Assembly (NCBI GenBank): GCA_036274895.1
Contig: DASUEU010000009.1
Location: 1-64,000, forward strand
DNA: 64,000 nt
Direction of reading: 5' to 3'
Source of the DNA: CALMKX01 sp036274895
GTDB taxonomy: Bacteria; Acidobacteriota; Thermoanaerobaculia; Multivoradales; SZUA-115
The notes under the pieces were generated by a model. That model had not been told where the DNA came from. It did not search any database and was given only the letters and a program-made list of their open reading frames with translations. Shown here piece by piece: positions 1 through 8,359 of this stretch. Every line of letters starts with the position of its first letter. The stretch's first letter is position 1. A program made the translations under genes and the position numbers.

Positions 1-2
1 TG

Positions 3-992
<990 letters not shown>

Positions 993-999
993 ATCCAGG

Positions 1000-1030
1000 G
1001 CGCCGGCCGCAAGGCCGGCGCACTTCCTTT
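1000..1030 (+). terminator. Intrinsic terminator after rpoD
   Basis: A perfect 9-bp GC stem (1000-1008 pairing with 1013-1021) with a GCAA tetraloop is followed by a pyrimidine-rich run (ACTTCCTTT). It lies directly after the rpoD stop and just before the stop of the convergent gene, so it may end transcription from both sides. Confidence 0.8.
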
Positions 1031-2229
1031 CAGAAGGTCGAGGAGGCGCCGCCGCCACCCATCTCGCCGCCGCCACCGCGGAAGCTGGGGGGCTCCTCCG
1101 GCGTCGCCCGGGCCTCCGGCGCCAGCACCGCGGCGGTGGCCGCGATCTCGAGCGGTTGCCGGTCGGTGTCGAGGTCGAAGAGGGGGCGCGCCGTGAAGCC
1201 CCGGCGCTGCCGCCCGTCCCCGGCCTCGAGCCAGCGACGCAAGCCCAGCACCCCGATGACCAGCACACCTCCGACCAGGACCAGGTTGGCCCACACCGGC
1301 AGCAGGTGGCGGTAGTGGTGGAAGGTCACCAGCGAAGCGGCCGTCGCCGCCAGGCCCAGCGCCAGCAGCCAGCGCCGGCGGGCCAGAACGCCGAGCGCCA
1401 GCAGCCCCGCCGGGACCAGGGTGGTCCCCAGGAGTGCCAGCCATCGCCAGGTCGGGCTCGGGCGAGTCTCACCCGTCCGTGGTCCACCGAGGGCGCCGAC
1501 GGTCTCGACCAGGCCGCTGTCGAACGAGCCGAGGTGGACGGCGACGTACAGTGCCACGATGCCCACCCCGGCGGCGACGAGCAGGGCGCGGCGATGAGCC
1601 GGCGCCAGGCTGGCCAGTGCTTGAGAGCGGAGGGCGGCTCCCAGAAGCACCAGAGCGGCCGGGATCCAAGCGAGCCGCGGTGCCGGTTGGCGCGCCAGGA
1701 GCAGGAAGAGCGAGGCGGTGGCCACACCCGCCGAGAGGAGCGAGCCCCAGCGCCACGAGGCCAGGCCACAGAAGACGGCTGTGCTGCCGAGCACCCACCA
1801 GGTCAGCGTGCCCCCGTCGAGGTCGAGCGTGTCCTCACCGACCCAGAAAGCGAGGGCGATCAGGAAGGCTGGGGCCAGCAAGGCCGTGGCCTCCTCGGCG
1901 CCGGCCTGGGCGCGGCGGAGCGGTCCGGTCTGGACCTCGGTGAGCACGCTGAGCCCGAGGCCGAAGAGAAACAGGAGCACCGTCAGCGGGGCGTCCCGTC
2001 CGAAGGGCTCGAACAGGAGCACGGCGAAGCCAAAGGCGGCCTGGACCGCGAGGAAAGTGAAAACGAAAAGCAGCACCCGGAAGGTGCGCGACACCCGAGA
2101 TCGGTCATCCGGGAAGGCGGCCTCGATCGCCGAGAGCTGCTCCTGGGAGATCGCCCCCGCGCGGCTCCAGCCGCGTGCGGCCTCCCGGACCTCCTGGGCC
2201 CGGTCGGCGGCGGCGACCTCGGGCCTCAC
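1030..2229 (-). CDS. Polytopic membrane protein with glycine-rich C-terminal tail, partner of DUF2157 protein
   Basis: A 399-residue integral membrane protein of unknown function with about ten hydrophobic segments. A short soluble N-terminus (AISQEQLSAIEAAFPDD) resembles the first helices of DUF2157/DUF4401-type proteins. The start is fixed by a GTGA overlap: its GTG (2229-2227) shares bases with the TGA of the upstream DUF2157 gene, so the two are translationally coupled. The C-terminus is a soluble tail rich in charged residues that ends in FRGGGGEMGGGGASSTF. That glycine-tail style is familiar from TPM-domain proteins, but no TPM domain is visible. Likely a paralogue or partner of its neighbour; the function is unknown. 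Confidence 0.75.
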   Translation of the reverse strand: MRPEVAAADRAQEVREAARGWSRAGAISQEQLSAIEAAFPDDRSRVSRTFRVLLFVFTFLAVQAAFGFAVLLFEPFGRDAPLTVLLFLFGLGLSVLTEVQTGPLRRAQAGAEEATALLAPAFLIALAFWVGEDTLDLDGGTLTWWVLGSTAVFCGLASWRWGSLLSAGVATASLFLLLARQPAPRLAWIPAALVLLGAALRSQALASLAPAHRRALLVAAGVGIVALYVAVHLGSFDSGLVETVGALGGPRTGETRPSPTWRWLALLGTTLVPAGLLALGVLARRRWLLALGLAATAASLVTFHHYRHLLPVWANLVLVGGVLVIGVLGLRRWLEAGDGRQRRGFTARPLFDLDTDRQPLEIAATAAVLAPEARATPEEPPSFRGGGGEMGGGGASSTF

Positions 2230-3191
2230 GCCGCCTCCTTCATCCGGCGCTGGGCGAAGACCAGGCCGAAGATCAGGGCCAGCGAGGTCGAAGCGAACCA
2301 CAGGCAGCCCAGCACCTCGATGCCGATGGCTTCCATGGCGAGCCGAGAGAGGGCCGCGTAGGCGGCGACCACGCCGAAGGCGAAGAGGGGAAAGCGCCGG
2401 CCCCGGAAGGCCCAAATCGCCAGGCCGACGCCCACCAGGAGCAGCACGAAGGACCACAGCAGGCCCGCACCTCCCAGCTCGAACATCCCCGAGGCCATCG
2501 CCGCCAGGGCCAGCAGCCAGCCCAGGTAGAGCGCCGCGGGCTCGAAGTGCGCCTTGCGGTCCAGGCGCCTCAGCAAGTGGCCCAGGAGCACGAACAGGAC
2601 ACCACAGCCCAAGGCGTTCCACCGCACGCTGGCGGCCGAGGAAGTCACCACGTCCGCGCCGAGGTTCGCCACCGAAACCCCTCTCCAGGCGGCGAAGCTC
2701 GAGAGCGCGAGCGAGAACACCACGCGGGAGTCGAAGCGGAAGGCGGCCAGGCCCGAGCACAGGGCCACGATCAGCAGGTGCCAGGGCCAGCTCTCGCCCA
2801 GGGCGGCGAACTTCACCTCCACGTAGGCAAGATCCGCGGCGGCGAGCAGCACCCCGAGCAGCAGCAGGTACTCGAAGGCGAAGTGGGGGCTCTCGACCAC
2901 GCCCCAGGAGAACGCCGGTGCCCTGCGGAACACCCAGGCCAGCGGCAGGGCCGCAGCCAGGGCGATGGCGACGGCGATGGTCACCGGGCCGATGCGGTCG
3001 AGGTTCTGCTTCACCAGCAGACCAACCCCGCCCGCCAGCAAGGCCACGCCCAGGTAGAGCAGCCAGGACAGCCCCCGGGCTACCGAGACCAGCTCCCCCC
3101 GAGCCTCCGAGAGCAGCGGCTCGGCCTGCTCCGGCGAGAGCAGACCTCGTTCCACCAGCTCAGGGATCGCGCGGGCGACGTCGGGGCGCAT
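2226..3191 (-). CDS. DUF2157-type polytopic membrane protein
   Basis: Predicted inner-membrane protein of 321 residues. The first 45 residues are soluble and helical (ARAIPELVERGLLSPEQAEP), as in DUF2157 proteins, and about eight hydrophobic segments follow. No catalytic motif is visible and the family has no established biochemical role. I chose the ATG at 3191; an in-frame GTG at 3206 would add five residues, and neither start has a clear Shine-Dalgarno sequence. It is the first gene of a two-gene leftward unit whose second gene overlaps it by four bases. Confidence 0.7.
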   Translation of the reverse strand: MRPDVARAIPELVERGLLSPEQAEPLLSEARGELVSVARGLSWLLYLGVALLAGGVGLLVKQNLDRIGPVTIAVAIALAAALPLAWVFRRAPAFSWGVVESPHFAFEYLLLLGVLLAAADLAYVEVKFAALGESWPWHLLIVALCSGLAAFRFDSRVVFSLALSSFAAWRGVSVANLGADVVTSSAASVRWNALGCGVLFVLLGHLLRRLDRKAHFEPAALYLGWLLALAAMASGMFELGGAGLLWSFVLLLVGVGLAIWAFRGRRFPLFAFGVVAAYAALSRLAMEAIGIEVLGCLWFASTSLALIFGLVFAQRRMKEAA

Positions 3192-3240
3192 GGGAGTGGG
3201 CGACACGCTAGCACGGGGCGCCAGATTGGCGAACCCGAGT

Positions 3241-3270
3241 TTGACTTCCCCGCTCCCCTCCGCCTAGAAT
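3241..3270 (+). promoter_or_regulatory. Sigma-70 promoter for tRNA-Asn
   Basis: TTGACT (3241-3246), an 18-bp spacer and TAGAAT (3265-3270), placing the start near 3277, about 50 bases before the tRNA. The same TTGACT-type -35 recurs before other genes in the window. Confidence 0.65.
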
Positions 3271-3325
3271 CCGGCGCTCCGGGCTGCGGGCAGCGGCCGG
3301 GATGCTCCTTGCAGCGGCACCACGT

Positions 3326-3400
3326 TCCTGGGTAGCTCAGTGGTAGAGCGGTCGGCTGTTAACCGATTGGTCGGGGGTTCAAATCCCTCCCCAGGAGCCA
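3326..3400 (+). tRNA. tRNA-Asn (anticodon GTT)
   Basis: A complete cloverleaf. The acceptor TCCTGGG (3326-3332) pairs with CCCAGGA (3390-3396), followed by the G discriminator and an encoded CCA (3398-3400). The D arm contains AGCTCAGTGGTAGAGC. The anticodon loop CTGTTAA puts GTT at 3358-3360, reading Asn codons AAC/AAT. The T arm contains GGTTCAAATCC. The next coding start is only 20 bases downstream, so both may be on one transcript. Confidence 0.97.
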
Positions 3401-3420
3401 TCCCCACCTCCTCACCCAAG

Positions 3421-4956
3421 ATGACAGCCAGAGCCGATCGCGCTCTTCGTCGAGTTGCGCGGTGGCTCTCCGTCGTCGCGCTGGCCTGGCCCTTCGCGGC
3501 CGGCGAGGTACTGGCCAGCGAGCCCTCGGCCGTCGAGGAGCGCCACTACTTGGTCGAGCTCGATGGCCACCCGGCCGGGTCGGTGATCGAGAGGGAGAGC
3601 CGGTCGACCGATCGCATCACTTCCGACCTCGAGATGACGCTGACGCTGAGGCGAGGCGACCTCGAGATCGAGCTTGAGACGGTCACCCGCTTCGTCGAGA
3701 CCCTCGCCCACGAACCTGTGTCGATGAGCCTGCGTCAGGTCACCGGCGCCACGGTGGTGGAGGTCGCCTGGACGTTCTCTCCCCGGGGTGTCGAGGCGCG
3801 ATCCATCGTCGGAGCCGGGCCGGCCACGGTCAAGTCCGAGCCCCTGCCTGCTGGCCCTTGGCTCACACCGGCCGCCGCGGCCCGCGAGATGACCCGGCAG
3901 GTCGCCGCCCGGGCCCCGAGCTTCCGCTTCCTGACCCTCGACCCGAGTCTCGGTCTCGAGCCGGTGGCGGTCGAGATGGAGCGCCTGGGTGACGGGAGCA
4001 CCCTGCGGGTGGGCGAGCGCGATATTCCGACCACACGATGGCGGGAGCGGATGGCAGGAATCGAGTCGATCGTGTGGCTCGACGCCGAGGCCGAGGTGGT
4101 GCGCAGCGAGGTCGAGATCCTCGGCCTGCCCATGGCGCTGGTGCTCACCGACCCCGAAGGGGCTGCTGCGCCCCGCAAGGCCCCGGAGCTTCTCGCGCGG
4201 ACTCTCATCCGGCCTGATCGGGCGATCGAGGCTCCCCGCGCGACCAAGACTGCAATCTACCGAGTGCGAGCCCGTTCGAAGGAGCTCGCGGACCTGCCGT
4301 CAGCGGCCGGCCAACAGGCCACCCGGGAGGGGCCGCAGGCTTTCCTGGTGCGGGTCTCGGCTGACCTCCCTCCCCTGGGTCCCACGCTGGCCGACTCTGC
4401 TCCCTTCCTGGTCTCCTCCACGTACCTGGATCACGCCCACCCGCGTCTGCGCGAGCTTCTCCTCCAAGCGCTCGATGGCCAGGCCGAAACGACCCCCACG
4501 GAGCGCGCCGAGATCCTCCGGGCGTTCGTCCACCGCTACCTGCAGCGCTACGACCTGGCCACCGCCTTCGTCCCGGCTTCGGTGGTCGCCGAGCAGAAGA
4601 GCGGCGACTGCACGGAGAGCGCGGTGCTGCTCGCGGCCCTGCTGCGCGGCGCCGGCATCCCTTCCCGGGTGGTCGACGGGCTGCTCTATGTCGAGGAGTT
4701 CGCAGGCGAGCGGGAAATCTTCGGCTACCACATGTGGACACAGGCATTCGTCGACGGCCGCTGGGTCGACTACGACGCGATCACCGAAGGCCGCTTCGAT
4801 GCCACCCACATCGCCCTCGGCAACTCGGCTCTCGATCAGCCCCAGGGCGTCTCCGCTGCTTCTGAGCTGGGCTCGGCGGGCCATGCGCCTCTCGAGATCG
4901 AGGTGATCTCGGTCGAGCGCCATCCGGCTAGGATGGGGGCGGAGGTCGAACCATGA
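3421..4956 (+). CDS. Exported transglutaminase-like (TGc) protein
   Basis: A 511-residue protein with an N-terminal signal peptide (about residues 1-33, hydrophobic core VVALAWPFAAGEVLAS). A long beta-rich region with no recognised motif occupies roughly residues 35-340. A C-terminal transglutaminase-like papain-fold domain carries the expected triad: Cys397 in KSGDCTESAVLL, His437 in YHMWTQAF and Asp450 in WVDYDA. Bacterial members of this fold are mostly proteases or peptidyl hydrolases/transferases rather than true transglutaminases, and the substrate cannot be told from sequence. The ATG at 3421 is chosen because it starts the signal peptide; longer starts would run into the tRNA. The stop overlaps the next gene by four bases (ATGA). 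Confidence 0.85.
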   Translation: MTARADRALRRVARWLSVVALAWPFAAGEVLASEPSAVEERHYLVELDGHPAGSVIERESRSTDRITSDLEMTLTLRRGDLEIELETVTRFVETLAHEPVSMSLRQVTGATVVEVAWTFSPRGVEARSIVGAGPATVKSEPLPAGPWLTPAAAAREMTRQVAARAPSFRFLTLDPSLGLEPVAVEMERLGDGSTLRVGERDIPTTRWRERMAGIESIVWLDAEAEVVRSEVEILGLPMALVLTDPEGAAAPRKAPELLARTLIRPDRAIEAPRATKTAIYRVRARSKELADLPSAAGQQATREGPQAFLVRVSADLPPLGPTLADSAPFLVSSTYLDHAHPRLRELLLQALDGQAETTPTERAEILRAFVHRYLQRYDLATAFVPASVVAEQKSGDCTESAVLLAALLRGAGIPSRVVDGLLYVEEFAGEREIFGYHMWTQAFVDGRWVDYDAITEGRFDATHIALGNSALDQPQGVSAASELGSAGHAPLEIEVISVERHPARMGAEVEP

Positions 4957-5288
4957 GCCAGCTCGCCGAGAAAGCCTGCATCCCCTGTCGTGGCGGAGTG
5001 CCACCCCTCGCCGGAGCCGAGCTCGAGCGACTCGTCGCCGAGCTGGGTGGAGGCTGGCAGGTGGTGGCCGGCCACCACCTCGAGAAGGAGTTCCGCTTCA
5101 AGAACTTCCGCGAAGCCCTGGCGTTCACCAACCGGGTGGGCGAGCTGGCGGAAGAGGTCAACCACCATCCGGACCTCACTCTGGCCTGGGGACGGGCCAA
5201 GGTGACGATCTGGACCCACAAGATCGACGGCCTGACCGAGAGCGACTTCGTCTTCGCTGCCAAGGTGGACCGCCTCGAGACGGCCTGA
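4953..5288 (+). CDS. phhB: Pterin-4a-carbinolamine dehydratase
   Basis: A 111-residue enzyme of the PCD/DCoH family, which dehydrates 4a-hydroxy-tetrahydropterin so that pterin cofactor can be recycled after aromatic amino acid hydroxylation. In many bacteria lacking such a hydroxylase the family is thought to act in molybdopterin or general pterin metabolism. The family signature is intact: EEVNHHPDLTLAW, the later Trp-Thr-His (WTHK) and the closing Asp in LTESD. The ATG overlaps the stop of the transglutaminase-like gene, implying coupling. No phenylalanine hydroxylase gene is in the window. A short Cys-containing N-terminus (CIPCRGG) is common in this subfamily. Confidence 0.93.
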   Translation: MSQLAEKACIPCRGGVPPLAGAELERLVAELGGGWQVVAGHHLEKEFRFKNFREALAFTNRVGELAEEVNHHPDLTLAWGRAKVTIWTHKIDGLTESDFVFAAKVDRLETA

Positions 5289-5300
5289 GCGGTTTCGCCG

Positions 5301-5948
5301 TCAGAGCAGGCCAGCGACTCCGTCGTGGCCCTTCTCGGTGGCGAGGTCGCGAGCGGTTTTGCCACCATCGCTGCGGGCCGCGGGATCGGCGCCGTGGCGC
5401 AGCAACTCCTCGACCATCTCCCGGCGACCCCCGGAGGCGGCTCCCATCAAAGGCGTGAAGCCAGCCTGCTGCACGGAGTTGACGTCGGCCCCGGCGGCGA
5501 GCAGCCGCGTCACGATCCCCGAGGCTCCCGCGGCCACGGCACTGTGGAGGGGCGCCACCCGCATCGGGTTGCGGGCGGTGGCATTGACCGGTGCGCCGCG
5601 ATCGAGCAGCGAGGACGCGGTCTCTTCGTGGCCGAAGAACGCCGCGAGGTGGAGGGCGGTGAAGCCATCCGGAGAGAAGGCGGAGATGAGGTCCGGGTCG
5701 GCGTCGAGCAGTTGCCGGACCCTCTCCACCCTGCCCAGGGCCGCGGCTTCGAAGAGGTCGAGCTCGGTACGGTGGGCGAGGACGGCCGCGGTCAGCTCCT
5801 CCTGGCGGTAGTAGAGAGTCAGCATCAGGAGCGAGACCCCCTGATCATCCCGGGCCGTGGCCAGAGCGGACTCCTCGGACAGGAGGGTTCGCAGGGTCTC
5901 CGCCTTGCCCTTCTGAATCGCTTCGATCGCTTCGCGCCGTCCAACCAT
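5301..5948 (-). CDS. Ankyrin-repeat protein
   Basis: A 215-residue soluble protein without a signal peptide, made of about five to six ankyrin repeats. The clearest units contain DGFTALHLAAFFGHEETASS, VAPLHSAVAAGASGIVTRLL, FTPLMGAASGGRREMVEELL and KTARDLATEKGHDGVAGLL. Ankyrin arrays bind protein partners; the partner here is unknown. A good Shine-Dalgarno (GAGGAG) lies about eight bases upstream of the ATG at 5948. It is divergent from a MarR-type regulator and its promoter overlaps the palindromic operator between them, so it is a likely target of that regulator. It converges on the dehydratase gene with only 12 bases between. Confidence 0.88.
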   Translation of the reverse strand: MVGRREAIEAIQKGKAETLRTLLSEESALATARDDQGVSLLMLTLYYRQEELTAAVLAHRTELDLFEAAALGRVERVRQLLDADPDLISAFSPDGFTALHLAAFFGHEETASSLLDRGAPVNATARNPMRVAPLHSAVAAGASGIVTRLLAAGADVNSVQQAGFTPLMGAASGGRREMVEELLRHGADPAARSDGGKTARDLATEKGHDGVAGLL

Positions 5949-5978
5949 GGTTCACGCTCCTCGGCCGCAGGGTTTATT

Positions 5979-5997
5979 TAGTTAGCCAAGCTAACTA
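5979..5997. promoter_or_regulatory. Palindromic operator between ankyrin and MarR genes
   Basis: A perfect 8-bp inverted repeat, TAGTTAGC (5979-5986) and GCTAACTA (5990-5997), separated by CAA. This size and symmetry fit a MarR-family dimer site. It touches the -10 elements read in both directions, so a bound regulator would block both promoters. Confidence 0.75.
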
Positions 5998-6023
5998 TAA
6001 TGCCGCCATGGCACCGAAAGCAA
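5994..6023 (-). promoter_or_regulatory. Promoter of ankyrin gene
   Basis: Read leftwards: TTGCTT (6023-6018), an 18-bp spacer and TATAGT (5999-5994). The -10 overlaps the right half of the palindrome and the -10 of the divergent MarR gene. The -35 lies inside the first codons of that gene. Confidence 0.5.
5996..6001 (+). promoter_or_regulatory. -10 element of MarR-type gene (probably leaderless transcript)
   Basis: A perfect TATAAT at 5996-6001. The expected transcription start, six to seven bases downstream, falls on the ATG at 6008. The -35 region (near 5973-5978, TTTATT) is weak. No Shine-Dalgarno fits between the -10 and the ATG, so the mRNA is probably leaderless. Confidence 0.6.
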
Positions 6024-6460
6024 GCCCGGAAGTCGAGCGCCTTCATCGCGTGGCCGACCAACTCCACTCCGCAGCCATCGCTCTCCTGCGCACCGTCCGC
6101 CGCGACGACGACCGGACCGGCCTGTCGCCCGCACGGCTGTCCGCCTTGTCCGTGGTCGTGTTCGCAGGCCCGATCTCTCCTGGTGACCTTGCCCGGGCCG
6201 AGCAGGTCACGGCGCCGACCATGAGCCACATCGTGGCGGCTCTCGAAAGGGAGGACCTCGTTGCCCGGCTGCCCGATGCCGAGGATCGCCGGGCGCAGCG
6301 CCTGGAAGCGACCGAGAAGGGGAGACAGGTCTTGGAGGAGGGTCGCCAGCGCCGGATCCGGCTCCTCGCCGATCGGCTCGCGGCCCTCACTCCGGAGGAT
6401 CAACGGCTGCTGGCCGAGGCCGGGGAGCTCCTGCTCAGGGTGTTGCGGCCCAGGAGCTGA
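6008..6460 (+). CDS. MarR-family transcriptional regulator
   Basis: A 150-residue winged-helix regulator. After an N-terminal dimerisation helix come the recognition region (ISPGDLARAEQVTAPTMSHI), the wing with the characteristic DAEDRRAQRLEATEKGRQ, and a C-terminal helix (LTPEDQRLLAEAGELLLRVL). MarR proteins bind inverted repeats as dimers and usually repress their own gene and a divergent neighbour, releasing DNA on ligand binding. Here a perfect palindrome lies between this gene and the divergent ankyrin gene and overlaps both promoters, so autoregulation is likely. The inducer is unknown. A perfect -10 element a few bases before the ATG implies leaderless translation. Confidence 0.92.
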   Translation: MAPKASPEVERLHRVADQLHSAAIALLRTVRRDDDRTGLSPARLSALSVVVFAGPISPGDLARAEQVTAPTMSHIVAALEREDLVARLPDAEDRRAQRLEATEKGRQVLEEGRQRRIRLLADRLAALTPEDQRLLAEAGELLLRVLRPRS

Positions 6461-6469
6461 GAAGAAGGG

Positions 6470-6501
6470 GGGCCGCCGGCCCGCGCGAGAGCCGGCGGCC
6501 C
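6470..6501. terminator. Terminator hairpin between convergent genes
   Basis: A perfect 11-bp GC stem (6470-6480 with 6491-6501) and a 10-base loop. There is no T-run on the + side. Read leftwards the stem is followed by CCCCTTCTTC, so it fits best as the terminator of the barrel gene, although it could also stop the MarR transcript. Confidence 0.6.
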
Positions 6502-6557
6502 TGGGGGAAGGGAGCCTGCGCCGGTTCGGATGAGCCCGGCGCAGACCGAGGAGGTGG

Positions 6558-7265
6558 TTAGAAGCTCCAGGAGAGCCCTGCGGCGATCTCCTGGCCCGAC
6601 AGGTCCAGCTCTCCGAGGTCCTCGAAGTCGCCCTCGAGGTCATCCTCCGCGAAGTGCCAGCGGCCACGAACGAAGAAGGCGAACGAAGAGCTCACCGGCA
6701 CGTCGAGCCCAGCGGTGAACCAGTAGCCTGTGGCGACGCCGTCATCGTCGAAGTCCGCCGAGAAGATCTCGAGCGGTGTCGCGCCGAAATCCACGAAGTC
6801 TCCGGACTCTTCGAGGCTCCAGGAGTACAAGCCCGCTCCGACGCCTAGATAGGGCACTACCGGGGAGCTGCGAGGAGCCAGCCGAAACTCGAGGCCGAGG
6901 GTAGCGGCGGCGATGGTCAGCGTGGTGTCGTGCAAGATTGGGTCATCGTTGTTGTCGACGAAGTCGCGGTAGGCCAGCGTGTCGGATCCTTCGTAGATCG
7001 ACCCGCCGACCACCAGCCGGAGATTTCCCCGAAGCTCACGGACGTAGTCGATCGACAGGGTGAGATCCTCGAAGTCGGTGACGTCGCCCGTGAAGTCCTG
7101 CTCCGCATCCTCCCAGTACGCGGAATCCCCCTCGGGCTCGAATACACCCGCGGAGAGGCGGAAGGCGTTGTCATAGGAGAAGGACCTGCGGGATTGGGCC
7201 GCAGCCGGTAGGGCTGCGACCACCAAGGCGAGTGCAGCGGCGGCTGCAAGGGTTGGTAGTCTCAT
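6558..7265 (-). CDS. Outer-membrane beta-barrel protein (OmpW/OmpX-like size)
   Basis: A 235-residue exported protein. The signal peptide spans about residues 1-24 (LAAAAALALVVAALPAAAQS). Alternating hydrophobic/polar beta strands follow, separated by very acidic loops (FADGDD-type stretches such as SADFDDDGVAT), and the chain ends in a C-terminal aromatic strand, GLSWSF, the signal recognised by the Bam complex. It includes VPYLGVGAGLYSW, typical of small outer-membrane barrels. The ATG at 7265 has an AGGAG about eight bases upstream; longer in-frame starts lack a signal peptide at the N-terminus. A near-consensus sigma-54 promoter lies about 43 bases upstream. No specific function can be assigned. 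Confidence 0.83.
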   Translation of the reverse strand: MRLPTLAAAAALALVVAALPAAAQSRRSFSYDNAFRLSAGVFEPEGDSAYWEDAEQDFTGDVTDFEDLTLSIDYVRELRGNLRLVVGGSIYEGSDTLAYRDFVDNNDDPILHDTTLTIAAATLGLEFRLAPRSSPVVPYLGVGAGLYSWSLEESGDFVDFGATPLEIFSADFDDDGVATGYWFTAGLDVPVSSSFAFFVRGRWHFAEDDLEGDFEDLGELDLSGQEIAAGLSWSF

Positions 7266-7318
7266 CGTCGTGTCTCCTCCACTCGCGGACAGCTCATCTG
7301 CCGTCGCAGAGGGCATCG

Positions 7319-7334
7319 AGCAAGGAGGGTGCCA
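7319..7334 (-). promoter_or_regulatory. Sigma-54 (-24/-12) promoter of barrel gene
   Basis: Read leftwards: TGGCACC-CTCC-TTGCT, against the consensus TGGCACG-N4-TTGCW (eleven of twelve defined positions). The GG and GC dinucleotides have the required ten-base spacing. The predicted start near 7308 leaves a leader of about 43 bases containing the AGGAG ribosome-binding site of the barrel gene. Confidence 0.75.
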
Positions 7335-7449
7335 GGCCCTCACCGGCGTTGCCTTCCCCCACCGAGTGGAGATTGGAGCCAGGCAAGGACGCTCGGGCAT
7401 GACAGCGAGGACATCAGCAGCCGGCCTCTGGCAGAATGGGCCGAGCACC

Positions 7450-8244
7450 ATGAAGCGTGGTTCCGACCCTGCTCAGCTCGGTCTCTTCGCGGAGGAGACG
7501 CCAGCCACTTTGGACCCGGGCAAGTCCGCCAACGAGGACGGGCTCGCGCGTCGTCTCGGGCCCTTGCTGCGGGGCCGCACGGTGGCCCTGACCCTGACCG
7601 ACAACCGCCAGCGTATCGTCTCGGTGCGGCCCCTCGAGGATGGTTCGGCCGACCTCGCGCTGCGGCTCGACCGGTCCTTCGTCCAGGCACCCGAGGACGT
7701 CCTCTGCGCGCTGGCTCGGTGGGTGCTCGGTCGCGGACGAGAGCGGCGCTCCTGCCTGGAGGTGATCCGGCGCTACTTCAAGGAGAGCTCCAGGGAGAAG
7801 CCGCGAGGCGTCGAGGCCGCCCGACGCCCTCGGGCCCTCGACCCGGTGGGGCGCAACTTCGACCTCGCCACGCTCCGAGATACCCTCAACCAGCGCTACT
7901 TCGAAGGTCGGCTCACGGTCGACATCACCTGGGGGCGCACCACCTCCGCCAAGGCCGGGCGGCGGCGCCAGCGGACCTCGATCCGGCTGGGCAGCTACTG
8001 CTATGCCACCAAAGTGGTGCGCATCCACCGCGCCATGGACCACCCCAGCGTGCCCCGCTACGTAGTGGAGGCGGTGATCTACCACGAGCTGCTGCACGCA
8101 GCCCTGCCTCCGCCGGCAGAGGGACGCGGCCGGCGTCGTCTGCATCCGCCGGAGTTCCGCGATGCGGAGCGACGCTTCGAGCTGTTCAGTCGAGCCGAGA
8201 GGTGGCTCCAGCAGAACCTGCAGGAGCTATTAGGTAGGCATTAG
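7450..8244 (+). CDS. SprT-like zinc metalloprotease domain protein
   Basis: A 264-residue cytoplasmic protein with a zinc-peptidase motif HELLH (residues 212-216, in VIYHELLHAAL). A downstream His (HPPEFRDAERRF) fits the third zinc ligand of SprT-like/WLM-type domains. The core has the usual order: NLATLRDTLNQRYF, a beta region with RTSIRLGSYCYATKVVRIH, then the HExxH helix. About 130 N-terminal residues form an extension without recognised motif; a QLGLF motif near residues 9-13 could be a peptide ligand for another protein. The bacterial SprT family is poorly characterised, while eukaryotic Spartan cleaves DNA-protein crosslinks. No ribosome-binding site is evident before the ATG. Confidence 0.8.
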   Translation: MKRGSDPAQLGLFAEETPATLDPGKSANEDGLARRLGPLLRGRTVALTLTDNRQRIVSVRPLEDGSADLALRLDRSFVQAPEDVLCALARWVLGRGRERRSCLEVIRRYFKESSREKPRGVEAARRPRALDPVGRNFDLATLRDTLNQRYFEGRLTVDITWGRTTSAKAGRRRQRTSIRLGSYCYATKVVRIHRAMDHPSVPRYVVEAVIYHELLHAALPPPAEGRGRRRLHPPEFRDAERRFELFSRAERWLQQNLQELLGRH

Positions 8245-8359
8245 GGCCGGAGCGCGAAGCTTCAAGCAAGAGGCAAGAACCAACGAGAGGGCCTGGGCGA
8301 GGCGCCGACCACCCCCTTCGCGAGGTGGCACAACGAACCTCGACGCCCTGAGCGCGGGC

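Noticed and set aside
3298..3313. Sigma-54-like CGGGATG-CTCC-TTGCA just before tRNA-Asn
   Set aside because: Spacing is right but the -24 part matches poorly, the predicted start would be two bases before the mature tRNA, and a good TTGACT/TAGAAT promoter is present upstream. About one such partial match is expected by chance in the intergenic DNA here.
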